From Wolfiporia cocos (taxonomy: Eukaryota > Basidiomycota > Agaricomycetes > Polyporales > Phaeolaceae): a stretch of DNA of 64,000 bases. A program made the position numbers and the translations under genes. Below the pieces are notes generated by a model. The model was not told the DNA's origin. It did not search any database and saw only the letters and a list, made by a program, of their open reading frames with translations. This document shows positions 1 through 11,186 of this stretch, in pieces. Numbering within the stretch: the stretch's first letter is position 1; every line of letters begins with the position of its first letter. The stretch is taken from NCBI GenBank assembly GCA_029448655.1, contig JACCLO010000004.1, positions 2,728,001-2,792,000 of the forward strand, written 5' to 3'.

Positions 1-1381
1 TGTGGGGTTCTTGAGCTATCCTTTTGTGAATGAACTCGAGATGTTCGTCCCACCTGCAACGAAATGTGCTGTGTGGTCTGATTGCTCTTCGATATCAGAG
101 ACAAAGACAATCAGACCGCCCGCGATGCAGTGAACCGCTTCGCGTCAGATTTAGCCGCGCGGTTCAATCCCATTGTGGGCTGTACAAGAAGTTGGGACAC
201 AGCCAACCCCATAGATTTCGAAGTGTGTCTCGGCAGTGGCTCGACGTGATTGGGCATTGATGTCTGCGCAGGTGATCATCGATAATATGATGAATCTGGA
301 GGTACGTACTGACTGTTGCTGAGGGCATTGCTCAACATTCACGATTTTGGGCTCATAGGTCTTGTTCGTGTCGGCGAGCTTGACCGGCAACAAGACCTTG
401 GAAGACATTGCAATCTCTCATGCTAACAAGACTATGCAAAACCACATACGGCCTGATGGTACGACCCTGCTGCGAAATAACCGCTACAATGAAACCCAAG
501 ATCATAACATTCACGTTACACAGGCTCGTCATTTCATGTTGTGGAATACAATGCCACAACCGGCAAGGTTATTGCTAAGTTCACGGCGCAAGGCTATTCC
601 AACTCCAGGTATTGATGCCCCAGATGTGAGATGATTGACACCGTGATTGACGTTGATATTCGTGAAAGCACATGGAGCCGCGGTCAGGCATGGGGTATAT
701 ACGGCTTCTCGAACAGTACGTGTATCAATTCGGCAAAGCAGAACGCTGCCGAGCGCTGAGCTGAACCAGTGTACAATCACACGAAGCACAGTGATTATCT
801 GGTAACAGCGAGACGCATGGCCTCGTACTTCCTCTCGCATCTGCCGAGCAACGGCATTGTACCATGGTGAATACCAGGATATCCATCAACGCAAACGTTG
901 TGCTGAAAGGAGCATACGATCACTGCAGGGACTTCAATGCCCCTCTTGAGCCTCCGCGCCCGGCCGACTCATCTGCAGCAATGGCGGCCGTGAACGGCCT
1001 CTTTCTTCTCGCGCAGCAAGAGGCCTCGCTCTCTCCACCGAATAAGTCTGGCTCGGCATATTACACGAATGCGGCTATCAAGGTAAGCTAGAAGCTGCAC
1101 TGCATTGGCATCGCAATACACTACGCCGGCGATTGCGGGCTCAACCCTCGGATAGCTTCTACGTGATAATACAGCCCTAGCCTGGCGGCCGGAGTGGCAG
1201 AGCCTGCTCGCAAATGGCACGGTCGACAATCCGCAGGGAAATAACCTGACAGGAATCGTGTATGGTATGTGGACGCACATGTTCGCATGAAAGATCGTCT
1301 CAATAGCGTATATATACAGGCGATTACTTCTTCGTAAAGGCGGGGAACGATCTAATCAAGTTGGGAGAGGCGCCATGCTGA
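1..1381 (+). CDS. GH88 unsaturated glucuronyl hydrolase, 5' truncated by window edge
   Basis: Glycoside hydrolase family 88 removes unsaturated uronic acids from the non-reducing ends of oligosaccharides left by polysaccharide lyases. Exons are <1-42, 99-222, 272-301, 359-458, 524-608, 669-715, 770-866, 929-1082, 1156-1264 and 1320-1381, and they join in frame to give about 282 residues. Recognisable blocks in order are DVGFLSYPF, GCTRSWDTANP, IIDNMMNLE (its Asp fits a catalytic Asp of the family), SHANKTMQNHIRPDGSS, STWSRGQAWGIYGF, NGIVPWDFNAP and the C-terminal GDYFFVKAGNDLIKLG. The N-terminus, including any signal peptide, lies outside the window. In-frame stops in the raw sequence fall in introns, so the gene looks intact. 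The family assignment is firm; exact splice sites are inferred. Confidence 0.88.
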
Positions 1382-1652
1382 TGGACAGGCCGAAATGTGA
1401 CACACAGCAATGTGGCCCTGTCAACTCACGGACAAATATCGCGTATTTGCAATCTGCGCTCTGTACACCTGCTTTTGCGGCGGTACGATGGCGTTGTATT
1501 TCGGCATTGCAGTGATCGATGAGCGCGGCCACAGGAAAAGCATTGACATTACATCGACAACGATTAGTGAGGTACAACATCTGTGACTTCCATTCTTATA
1601 TTTCTCTTGGGTGAATAATGACCTTCAAGTACAGCATGCATCCCGAAAACGA

Positions 1653-2288
1653 TCATGCTCCGTAGTTGAGGCGGAAGATGTCGTTGTAGCTGTTCAAGTG
1701 TCAGTGGCATTCTCACTGCAGACAGAAGGGTCTACATACACGTAGAAGCTGCTGCCATCGGGAATCAGGTGGAAGACCTGGCTGAACTGCAAAGCATTTG
1801 TACTGTCATCAACCTATGCATTGCACCCAGGAATATAAATATCAAGCACGCGAAGGACTTCAAAATGTGCACGCACCAGGAGGAGGCCGGTGACACTGAC
1901 AAGCAAGCTGGACAGAGTTGGGGACGATGGCTGTGCGTCAAAGGTGGTAACCTTGTGCGCAACCTTCTCAAAAGGCAGGGTCTGACAGTATGAACGGTCA
2001 AGGGAGTGAAGATCGCGTGAAGAACGAGGAGGGCGTACTGTCAGCTTCTCAGAGATCGCGCTGGCTCCCAATATCGGTGTGCCCTCCCACGTCAACATCG
2101 AGTGATCGCGCTGCAGGAGGGAGCAGCATCCAGAGTCAGAAGTCGTGGTGGCCTCAGATCGCGTATATCGCGTGGATAATTGGGAGAGGTCGACGCACGT
2201 AGAGGCTCTGCAGCGCGGAGCGGTTGGTATCGAACGTGGTGTAGTAGAAATCGGTGAATTGCTTCGCGACAGCCTGGATATCAGCCAT
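1653..2288 (-). CDS. NTF2: Nuclear transport factor 2 (NTF2)
   Basis: NTF2 binds RanGDP and FG nucleoporins and returns Ran to the nucleus. Exons from the 5' end are 2199-2288, 2039-2110, 1877-1981, 1740-1813 and 1653-1689, giving 125 residues, the normal length for NTF2. The product starts MADIQAVAKQFTDFYYTTFD. It contains RDHSMLTWEGTPILGA, HKVTTFDAQPSSP and VSVTGLLLV, and ends YNDIFRLNYGA, all typical of fungal NTF2. An upstream in-frame ATG exists, but the family start MADI at 2288 is the better choice. It is divergent from the gene at 2556, leaving a 267 bp shared upstream region. Confidence 0.93.
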
Positions 2289-2555
2289 CTTGTGGGGCAG
2301 GTATGGTACAGAAATACGAGGAGGAATAGGCGAGAGGGTCCGAATGCGAAGATGCGAGCGCGAGGTGAACAAGCCGTAGTCGCGAATTTTGGCGCGAATA
2401 TTCTCGGTCACAGCATTCCCACGTTCATGATATGCTCTTATCCTGGGAACCGTTCTGTAAGCATCGACAGGGCGACACTAATGCGGCGATGTCCAATTAG
2501 GCATGCTTTGCGGCTGCAGCTGTTCCTGCCGAGCGATCGGTAGGGCAACCCGCTC
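2289..2555. promoter_or_regulatory. Divergent promoter region between NTF2 and the 2556 gene
   Basis: This 267 bp gap separates two start codons that point away from each other, so it must hold both 5' leaders and promoters. I see no clear TATA box. An open frame runs from NTF2 upstream to 2411, but it reads as leader sequence. Confidence 0.4.
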
Positions 2556-4016
2556 ATGCCCATGACGGCGCCCATCCAGATGCACGTCGACTCTTTGGGC
2601 CACCGCCCGACCATGCGACGTAAATCCTCGGCACAGAACCTTCTTTCCTCCTTCAAGCCTTCGAGTGTGTCATCAGTACAGGTCGGCAGCGCGTCCTCCA
2701 CATCCGGGCTGCAGTATACCGCAACGCAGAGCTCTGCCATGGCGCGCGAATGGGACGTGCAGTCGCAGCAGTCAGAGTCCATCGCCTCGTCCGGCGCGCC
2801 CGTCGCCACGAACGGCTCCGCGCTCGCGCAGGGCACCTCCGTCGAGATGCTCAGGGAGCTCGTAAAGAAGCGCATCATCACGCTCACGTACCTGCGCAAC
2901 GTGCACGAAGGGTACGCCATCTGCTCTGCGTTGCGTCAGACGGGCTCGAGCGTGTTCCTAGGCGCACACACTGGTTCCACACGATCATGATCACACGTGG
3001 AGAGCTGGAGAAGGTGTTTGCAAACAACGTGATGAAGCATCGGTGAGCGTGCGTTCATTTGTGGGAGCGTCCACGCGGCACTGCTCATCGTTTCCGAGAA
3101 CATATCGCCTTGCCATGCTGGGGATGGGACTCGCGCATCTTTTCGACGTGAAAGACCCGCAGGATTTGCTTCGCGGGTTTTCCAACGTACTGAATGAGTA
3201 CGACGCGCTCAAGGATCCTCCCAAGGAAGAAGGCGAGCGATCCAGGATGGTATGTCATACCATGCTGTTTGAATTGCTGCGCCTCATATTCCTCTTCAGC
3301 GTTGGTTGCAGCGGAACAGGGCCCAGAAGAGGCAAATCGGCGCTACGGACTACACCATGTCATACGCAGACGCGTCGGACGCGCCGTATCTAACAATGCC
3401 ACAAGTTGTACGTGCTTCTGTAATTTCCGCCTGAACATGACATCAATCAGCCTGTCCGCAGCCCTTCCCCCTCGACTATCAGCAAACACTCCTATCCCTC
3501 CTCGATGTCTTGTCTGAGGTGTACAATAAGATCTCGAAGATTCTTGGGCCTTCACCCTTTCCCAGCCAGGGGCATCACATGATGGGGCCGCTCGGTCTGC
3601 TCTCGCCACATCCGGGTGTATCGTATCTCTTCTCCAACGCGGAGACAGCGCCCCAACACGCAGATGAGGCGAGCTTGTGGGGTATCGCGCACGCAGCGGG
3701 CCCGGGAACACCTGCTGCCCTCGCAGGCGGCGGGTCCACAATGTATGGCGGGGCCCTGGGCAGCCCGCCGCCAAGTTGGAATTCGGCACTGGGCGATACA
3801 GTGAAGCAGATCGATAACAAGCTCAAGGTGAACTATTGTAATCTCTGAGATTCTCGCTTGCCCTGACGCGTCTTCCAGAAACTGATAGCGATGCTTCTGA
3901 AAGAGCTGGATGACTTCGCGCGCACTGGGATTAAGGAGGAGCTCGCGTCGCTCGACCCCCTGCTGCGCAATGCCGCGGTCCCGGAGGACGCCCGCGAGCA
4001 ATTCGAGTTCGAGTGA
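2556..4016 (+). CDS. Conserved hypothetical protein, function not recognised
   Basis: Six exons (2556-2911, 2962-3042, 3099-3249, 3312-3407, 3462-3827, 3879-4016) join in frame into 395 residues. The first 90 residues are Ser/Thr/Gln-rich and probably disordered. A folded-looking helical part follows, with SVEMLRELVKKRIITLTYL, THWFHTIMITRGELEKVF and YRLAMLGMGLAHLFDVKDPQ. After a second low-complexity stretch come a leucine-rich helix (LDYQQTLLSLLDVLSEVYNK) and an acidic C-terminus. There is no signal peptide or membrane segment. The regular intron phases and mixed hydrophobic pattern mark it as a real gene. I cannot assign a family and do not guess a role. Confidence 0.75.
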
Positions 4017-4737
4017 GCGACGAGGATGCTGACGATGTTTACAGTGTTGTGATGCGCTAACTTTATGCCTGTATCTAATTGGGACATCTGTGTAACGTAG
4101 TAGCCGTAATATGTGTAGTGTATGTACTTGACGGACGGGTTGACGTGGCAGATTAGGATCTGTCGCCTTCTTTATTCCCTACTCCCATGTCATTCCAATC
4201 CGCGCTAGACTCTTGATGCCCGCCGACTGTTCTCAGGGCGCTGTACGTATGTACAGGGCGCCTCATGCTAATGCGCCGCCTTCGAGAAAACTCACCCACG
4301 GATCATGCTGACGCCCACACAGCGCCATGTGAAAACAAAAAAAATGCCTTGGCTGCTCGCTGGCAGAGGTCAAACAGCCCGGCAATCGAGAGGAGAAACG
4401 GGCCGGCGCAACAGAGGAACAAGACGGCTGGCAAGAGAACTCGGTAGAAGGTCGTGGGTCCAGCGAGGAGCAGCCGTCGGTCTCAGCGGCGCAACAGGCG
4501 CAACCGAATAGGGATAGGGTTGATTATGAAGCCGATCAGATTTTTGGAGCGGAGCTTGAACCACTCATATATAAGCGCCAGCATATATAAGGAGCCAGCT
4601 CTCCCGAGTCCTCCCCACTGCCCGCGCGCCTGAGATTTTTCTCACGTCACGCCCCCAATTTGAGCATCACTTTTTGCTGCCACTGAAAGACACTTCGTCT
4701 GGATATATCCCACTAGAGGCTAGAGCCACATTATACC
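4017..4737. other. Intergenic region upstream of TBP
   Basis: This is the 3' flank of the hypothetical gene followed by the TBP promoter. Short open frames at 4265-4511 lack family features and are treated as chance. Apart from the paired TATA motifs listed separately, nothing else stands out. Confidence 0.5.
4568..4591 (+). promoter_or_regulatory. Two TATATAAG boxes upstream of the TBP gene
   Basis: The octamer TATATAAG occurs twice, at 4568-4575 and 4584-4591, 16 bp apart and about 150 bp before the TBP start codon. Both fit strong TATA boxes. It is notable that the gene for the TATA-binding protein carries a doubled site, which would suit autoregulation, but that is inference. Confidence 0.6.
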
Positions 4738-5852
4738 ATGTCTGCCTTCGCGTTTCCATCTCGCCAAGTTACGTTCTCTGGACCGGCCCAGCGCCAGCAA
4801 TACCAGCAGCCGCAGACCCAGCCGCAGCAGGCAGGCACCGGGCTCTCGCTGCCTTACACGAACCCCACCTATCCTGCCCCCGGACCGTCGAGCCTCGCTC
4901 TCCCGGGTCCTGCGCCGTCAAATCCTTACCAGACGCAGCAGCAGCCACAGCAGGGGTACCCCGCTGCTCAGCAGCAATCGCAGGCGTCGCAGTCGCAGCC
5001 CCAGCCTGCACCCAATGCTAGCCAGCCCGCACCGCTCACGGGTCCCTCAACACCCGCAGCATCTGCCGTCCCCGCGACGCCGGCGCCGCTCACGCTCGAG
5101 CAGCAACACATTACCGCCGTCGAGGGCATCGTGCCAACGCTGCAGAACATTGTCGCGACGGTCAACCTTGACTGCCGGCTGGACCTGAAGACGATTGCGT
5201 TGCACGCGCGCAATGCAGAGTACAACCCGAAGGTTTGTATTGTTGTTTTCTGACGATGTGCGTTCGGACTTCCCTCCGCATCGCACTAGCGTTTCGCAGC
5301 CGTGATCATGCGTATCCGCGACCCGAAGACGACCGCGCTCATCTTCGCGTCGGGCAAGATGGTCGTCACGGGTGCCAAGAGCGAGGACGACTCTCGCCTC
5401 GCGTCGCGCAAGTATGCGCGCATCGTGCAGAAGCTTGGCTTCGACGCCAAGTTCTCTGAGTTCAAGATCCAGAACATCGTGGGCAGTTGTGACGTGAAGT
5501 TCCCCATCCGTCTGGAGGGTCTCGCGTACAGCCACGGTCAATTCAGCAGCTACGAGCCTGAGGTGCGTGCACTGTATGCGTTCATCGGACTGATCCTTAC
5601 CTGCTATTACGTAGCTGTTCCCCGGTTTGATTTATCGTATGATCAAGCCGAAGGTCGTGCTGCTCATCTTCGTTTCGGGCAAGATCGTGCTCACCGGTGC
5701 AAAGGTACATTTTACTTTCACGTGATCGAAGATGACCCTTCTTATCACGGTACGCTAACACTGCCACCCTCGGGTCCCACTAGGTCCGAGAGGAGATCTA
5801 TACCGCGTTCAACACGATCTACACCGTGCTGTGCGAATTCCGGAAGCCATGA
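4738..5852 (+). CDS. SPT15: TATA-box-binding protein (TBP/SPT15)
   Basis: TBP nucleates pre-initiation complexes for all three nuclear RNA polymerases. Exons 4738-5232, 5290-5562, 5615-5704 and 5784-5852 encode 308 residues. The N-terminal 120 residues are rich in Gln, Pro and Ala ([12 protein letters not shown]) and disordered. The conserved saddle begins at [20 protein letters not shown] and has two imperfect repeats, with [20 protein letters not shown] in the first and [18 protein letters not shown] in the second. It ends TVLCEFRKP. The core is full length and has no broken motif. The long Gln-rich arm is longer than in yeast TBP. Confidence 0.97.
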
Positions 5853-6258
5853 GTGTTTCTCTTAATGACGTTTGTCGACCCCGGAAACCTCTTGGCATGA
5901 ATCGTGTGTCGACGCGGTCCGCGGCTTAGATGTGTGGGGCGCAGTGGTGCTGCGCGACGGTGGCGACAACGAGTAAAATGCTGGACCTTCTATGAAGCTG
6001 ACCCTTATCTTTTCGCTCCCTCCCTGGCATGGTTAGTGTATAATGCGATAGTCTTACCCTATGTTTATTGTCCTGTAGCACTGTAACAATACACCAAATC
6101 ATTTTTTCTCATCATTGTTGAGCGGGACCACTCGGTCAACGCATAATCGTCACGAGGTGGCACACACGTGCCCGATCTAAGATAGCGATGATCGAGGATT
6201 GACTCGATTATACCGAGCGCTACTATCATTACAGCCACTCACTCATTCGACGACCACC
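5853..6258. other. Intergenic region between TBP and tryptophanyl-tRNA synthetase
   Basis: This 406 bp stretch holds the TBP 3' UTR and the next gene's promoter and leader. I see no further gene. A 60-codon open frame at 5904 has no recognisable content. Confidence 0.5.
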
Positions 6259-7949
6259 ATGTCCTCTGGCCTTCCTCTCGCTGTGCCTGACGAGGTTCCC
6301 CCAGCTCCCGCATCTCTTGAGGATGTAACCTCAACTCTCGCTACCGTTTCAATAGCGGAGAGCTCTGCGCCTGACATTAAGCCGGTTGCAGCCTCGGACG
6401 CACACGAGCAGGTCGTGACGCCGTGGGACGTCCAGGGCTCGGTCTCTTCCGACGGTAAGCAGCTCGCGATCGACTACGACAAGCTCGTCGACCAGTTCGG
6501 CACACGAAGAGTCGACCAGGCCGTCCTGGAGCGCTTTGAGCGGTTGACCGGGCACCGCCCACATGTCTTCCTTCGCCGCGGGATGTTCTTCTCTCATAGG
6601 TGCGTGAATACGTTCATTCATGCGCAAAACCACCTCAGAAGTGTGGCTCTATCTGTGCAGAGACTTCGACAAGATTCTGGATCGATACGAGCAGGGAAAG
6701 CCGTTCTTCCTGTATACGGGTCGAGGGCCTAGCAGTGATAGCATGCACCTCGGACACATGGTGCCATTCGTTTTCACAAAGTGAGAAATTGACTTCAGCT
6801 TGGAGCAGTGTAATGAAGATCTAAACCAGTTGCAAGATGGCTGCAGGATGTCTTTGATGTGCCACTAGTTGTCCAACTCACTGGTCAGTCTGTTCTCGTC
6901 ATCATGCTCCAAACCTAACATCGTTTAGACGACGAGAAGTTCCTCTTCAAGCATGAGTTGAAGCCAGAACAAACGTACGATTTTGCGAGACGCAACGCTC
7001 GGGACATCATCGCGGTCGGCTTCAAGTTGGAGAAGACGTTTATTTTCAGTGACTACGACTTTGTTGGAGGAGCGTTCTACCGCAATATCTCCAAGATCTC
7101 GCGGCAAATCACGATCAACCAAGCCAAAGCCACGTTTGGCTTCAACGACTCGTACGTCGGTTCTCAGTTCCGCCGCATCCCGCCTAACTCCCTTTCCCTG
7201 CCTAGCGACAACATCGGCAAGATCCACTTCGCGTCCATCCAAGCTGCTCCCTCCTTCTCCAACTCCTTCCCTCAGATCTTCGGCACGGCAAGTAACATCC
7301 CGTGCCTCATCCCGTGTGCGATCGACCAGGACCCGTATTTCCGGCTCACGCGCGACGTCGCTGCGAAGCTTAAATACCCCAAGCCTGCGCTGCTGCACGC
7401 CAAGTTCTTCCCCGCGCTCCAGGGCCCGCAGACGAAGATGAGCGCGAGCGATGCGAACAGCAGCATCTACATGAGCGACACCGCGGCGCAGATCAAGAAC
7501 AAGATCAACCGACACGGGTTCTCCGGCGGGCAGGAGACGGAGGAGGAGCACAGGCGGCTGGGAGGAAATCCTGACGTGGATGTGGCGTACCAGTATCTTG
7601 GATTCTTCATGGAGGATGACGAGGAATGGGCCGGGATGGGCGAGGTGGGTACGAGCCGTTCTCGTGAGGCGGTTGGCTCATTGTACGCGCAGGAGTACCG
7701 TGCGGGTCGTCTGCTGACTGGGCAGCTTAAGGCCAAGTGCATACAGCAACTGCAACAGTTCGTCAAGGAGTTCCAGGACGTGCGTTTGCCATTCCCAGCC
7801 AGCTTTAGTGGCGATACTAATTTTTAATTATGTTGCAGCGCAAAGCAAAGGTCACCGACGACATTATCAACGCCTTCATGGACAGCAGCCGCAGGATCGA
7901 CCCGACATTCGGGAAGAGCAAGGCTGCAGCAGCTACAGCAGAGGCATAA
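6259..7949 (+). CDS. WRS1: Cytosolic tryptophanyl-tRNA synthetase
   Basis: This class Ic synthetase charges tRNA-Trp. Exons 6259-6599, 6661-6780, 6837-6883, 6929-7779 and 7839-7949 encode 489 residues. After a variable N-terminal 80 residues come [26 protein letters not shown] and the HIGH-type signature within [15 protein letters not shown]. Further on are [29 protein letters not shown] and the KMSAS signature ([16 protein letters not shown]). This is the eukaryotic/archaeal type, not the mitochondrial bacterial type. All catalytic signatures are present. The C-terminal exon is Ala-rich and short. It converges on the carboxypeptidase gene ending at 8105. Confidence 0.97.
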
Positions 7950-8104
7950 ATCGGTTCTGATTGTAAGATCTAGGAAGCCCACAATGACAAGCTATTGTAC
8001 AGTACCGCTTTGACGCGGCAGAATTTGTGTATCAGCCCTTTCCTCACTCCCTTTCCACGACAGTCATCCTGCATAGGTAAGAGCTCAATAGAGGTCGTGC
8101 ACTG

Positions 8105-10278
8105 TCACAGTGGTACTCCCGCCATCCAGCGATTCACCATCTCCTGTGCCTCTCTTGGCTTATCTAGAGGAACCTGCCAGGTAAATGGCGGGTTAGCAGC
8201 GGCTCTAATCCCGTCGCATGATATTCACCATATGCCCGGCCCCGTAAACGGTTGCGAATGTCAGCGGGCCTGCACTCCTGGTTACGCCAGCCGCGGCGCC
8301 TGCGACTTCCCATTCGCGCAAGGGTTGTGCTATATATTCCGCTTGCCCACTCCACTCTATGCTGCGGGTCATCTTGTCATTTGCGACCTGCGAACCGCGG
8401 TGTCAGATCCCTGACAGCGCATGAGCGGCACGCTAGTCGTACCCAGCTGCATACGATGTCGTTCACACCAGCGAAGATCAGCGCCTTGACACCGCGCTCG
8501 AGCAATTCCGCAATGTAGAGCTGATTCTGGAACCACTGATCTTGCGCGGCCCAGAATGCCGCGTTGACTTCAAAGCTGATCGCGCTGAAGTTCGCTGGGA
8601 TGACCCGGTCCACGCCCAGTGTGGCGCGGACGTCCGGCCTGCTCAGGTAGGCTTCAATGTCTCTGCAAGTGGCCCGCAGTTGGATCAGTGGAGTAGAGGC
8701 CGCGCAATGGTGCATACCTTACAACGCTGTAGCACACTCCGTTGTCTTCGGGTTCACTACTCATCATCAACGCGAGCAATATCTCGCAAAAGTTGGTTGC
8801 AGAACGTACCATTCCTTGGTAATGTCGAATGGGTTGAGGTCTGTCACTGTGTTAGAAGATACTGACAACTGATGAGTAACAACATACTTGGAGGGAAGGT
8901 ACTGTCGAACTCCTCCGTGCAGAAGAGTTCTGCGGCCTTGCATCCAAACGACTCAAATCTATCATAACAGCTTTCCTGCACCATCTTTTGACAGCGAGGG
9001 ATCTGCATGGCGTGTCAACAACCCTGTTCAGAACCATTCTTTGACATTTCTTGTACCGCTTGTTTCATGCGCACACACGTGCTGGAAAATCGTCAAGAAA
9101 CAGCAGGGTCTTGCTGATACGAGATACTGACCTGATGTCTTGTATAGGAGGGATAGACACCGGTTTGCACTGCATCTCATAATAGGAGGTCATGACCAGT
9201 CCAAAATCGGTCGCGCCGTTTCCTGGGGTCGGAGGGAACTTGTCACATTTGAACACATCTCGCAGGATAATGCCAAACACTGACCGATGATGACTGAGGT
9301 CAGGTTGATGGGAGGCAGTCCGGCTGCGACAAGCTTCGCGTTGTTGTCGTATACGGCAGAGGCGAAAACAGGAATGTAGCGTCCCTTGAAGTCACGAATC
9401 ATAAGGTACGTGCCAAGTATTGAGCGCTATGAACATACCCCATACGACTCTCCCGCCATGTGGAACGGTTTTCCCTTGAACTTGCTGAAACGCTCAAAAA
9501 AGATCGAGACGAACGCTGCGATATCCTTCGCGGCTTCGGGAGTGGAGCTCTGGTTTGAATAGTGAGGTTGGTGAGATTCTCCCGTTCATCGCTCGGGAGG
9601 GATCACGCCACTGCTGGCACGTACAACTGACTCTCCGTATCCAGCATAGGAAAAGCCAACCCCGACCGGCTGGTCAACGAAGAACACATTCGCCTTCGAG
9701 TTCCACGAGTAGGGATTGAAGACAGTGCTTGTAGCGTCTATGACAGTACACGGTCCTGGATTCGAGTCAGTATGTCTTCTGCTGCATGGAGAGCTAGCTA
9801 TAAACCGAGTTCCATGAAGAGACCAAACGAGGACGATCCACCGGGGCCCCCGTTGGTCCAGAAGATGACATCATCTTGCTCGGGCTTGTTTCTGCTTTCA
9901 AAGAAATAGAAGAAAAGGTGGCGGGCCTCTATGTCTATGTAGCCAGTGTATGCCCTGTCCGAATTGTCAGGGACACGATGTAATACCGAGGACGCCTGGA
10001 GGGACTCACACAACGGTACCATCGCAGAATTTGGACTTCTTGACGCGGACATTGTAATAAGGAAGCGCAGAGTGTTGCAAGGTCGTAAACTCCGTCTCGG
10101 ACAACAAATTGAGATCGTCAATGGGCCGGAATTCTTCTGGGTTGTCATTCATTTGCGGGGTAGAGGCGTTGCCATCTGTATGATACGACAATGGCTGCTG
10201 CGTCGCCCAACTCATAGCTGCGCAAATGGCAGCCACGAGGGCGATCAACACAATCTTCCGCACGTACACAGACCACAT
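8105..10278 (-). CDS. Serine carboxypeptidase S10, paralog A
   Basis: This secreted or vacuolar acid serine carboxypeptidase has thirteen exons: 10010-10278, 9806-9954, 9625-9755, 9439-9549, 9285-9384, 9132-9222, 9057-9081, 8888-9002, 8810-8846, 8718-8759, 8443-8662, 8229-8387 and 8105-8173. They encode 505 residues. The start [19 protein letters not shown] is a clear signal peptide. The triad is present: Ser in GESYGG, Asp in GVNDIVCSW, His in GAGHMVP. The usual GGPGCSS motif reads GGPGGSSS here, so the conserved Cys is lost. The intron positions match paralog B at 11187-13353 throughout, showing tandem duplication. It is probably active but with altered disulfide bonding. Confidence 0.9.
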
Positions 10279-11186
10279 AGTCGATGTGAACGCTTGAGCC
10301 CTACTAGTATTCTCGTTGACCAGTAGCTGATGAGAATAACTGCCCTTCGACGTCCTGCACTCATATATACTTCGCCTCAATACGGTTTGATCCCACCTGC
10401 CAAGCCAGCGTAGCGATGTCTCAGACGGCTAGTCTGAGCCTATTTCTAATGCTGGGGCTCGACCCCTTCTGCACAATCGACTCTGCAGAGAAAGCAATGC
10501 ATCAGAAAGTCATGAAAATATTTGTGAGGATACTAGACATGTAGATGAAGTTTGCTGTGTAATTTTCTTTTACATTCCTGGCTTATGTCATTGTGCGCAG
10601 TGACAAATGTTGTGTTTTCAGAGCTCCGAGGACCCAGGTTTTGATGTGACCCCGTGATCTGGGCACCTTGGCTTTGTAAAGGTCGCCAACATTAATTTGA
10701 TGTACCTCCGATGCAGGCATTGATCAGGCTGTTGCGGATGATTTCAAAAAAACATTGCGCGGGCGTGACAGACTGTGGGAGCCTTTGACACTACGCTTTG
10801 AATTTTCCATGCCAGCTGTGACTCGTGTGTTGCCATTTGTTGGGCCGACTGATTGCCGTGATGACGGCACGCTCGACATGACATATTGTGACTGATCGTG
10901 ACAAAACTGTACACCTTCTTACCAGTTCTGTTTCAACGCTGCCTCTTTTCCTTTTCAACTACTGTAGATTGGATCATAGGCTACAGACTGGAGGCTGCCC
11001 GGAGATACAAACAGGGCATGCGTTGCTTACTTATTCGCGTGCCATCACATTGTGTAGAAGTGGTCCAGCCATAATATCGAGTTACCAAAAGACCAACTTC
11101 TTTCTGTCGGCGGTCCTCCGTCATCTCCGCTCAAATGCCTTCGAACACTTGTATAGCGCCGAGTCTGCCACAATCACCTTTGGGGA
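10279..11186. other. Intergenic region between carboxypeptidase paralogs
   Basis: This 908 bp stretch is the 5' side of paralog A and the 3' side of paralog B. It is richer in A and T than the genes and holds no gene I can support. An open frame at 10888-11235 has no family content. Confidence 0.5.

Noticed and set aside
1..1381. Apparent stop-ridden, decayed GH88 pseudogene
   Set aside because: All stops fall inside 48-73 bp GT-AG introns. The exons join in frame and keep all family motifs.
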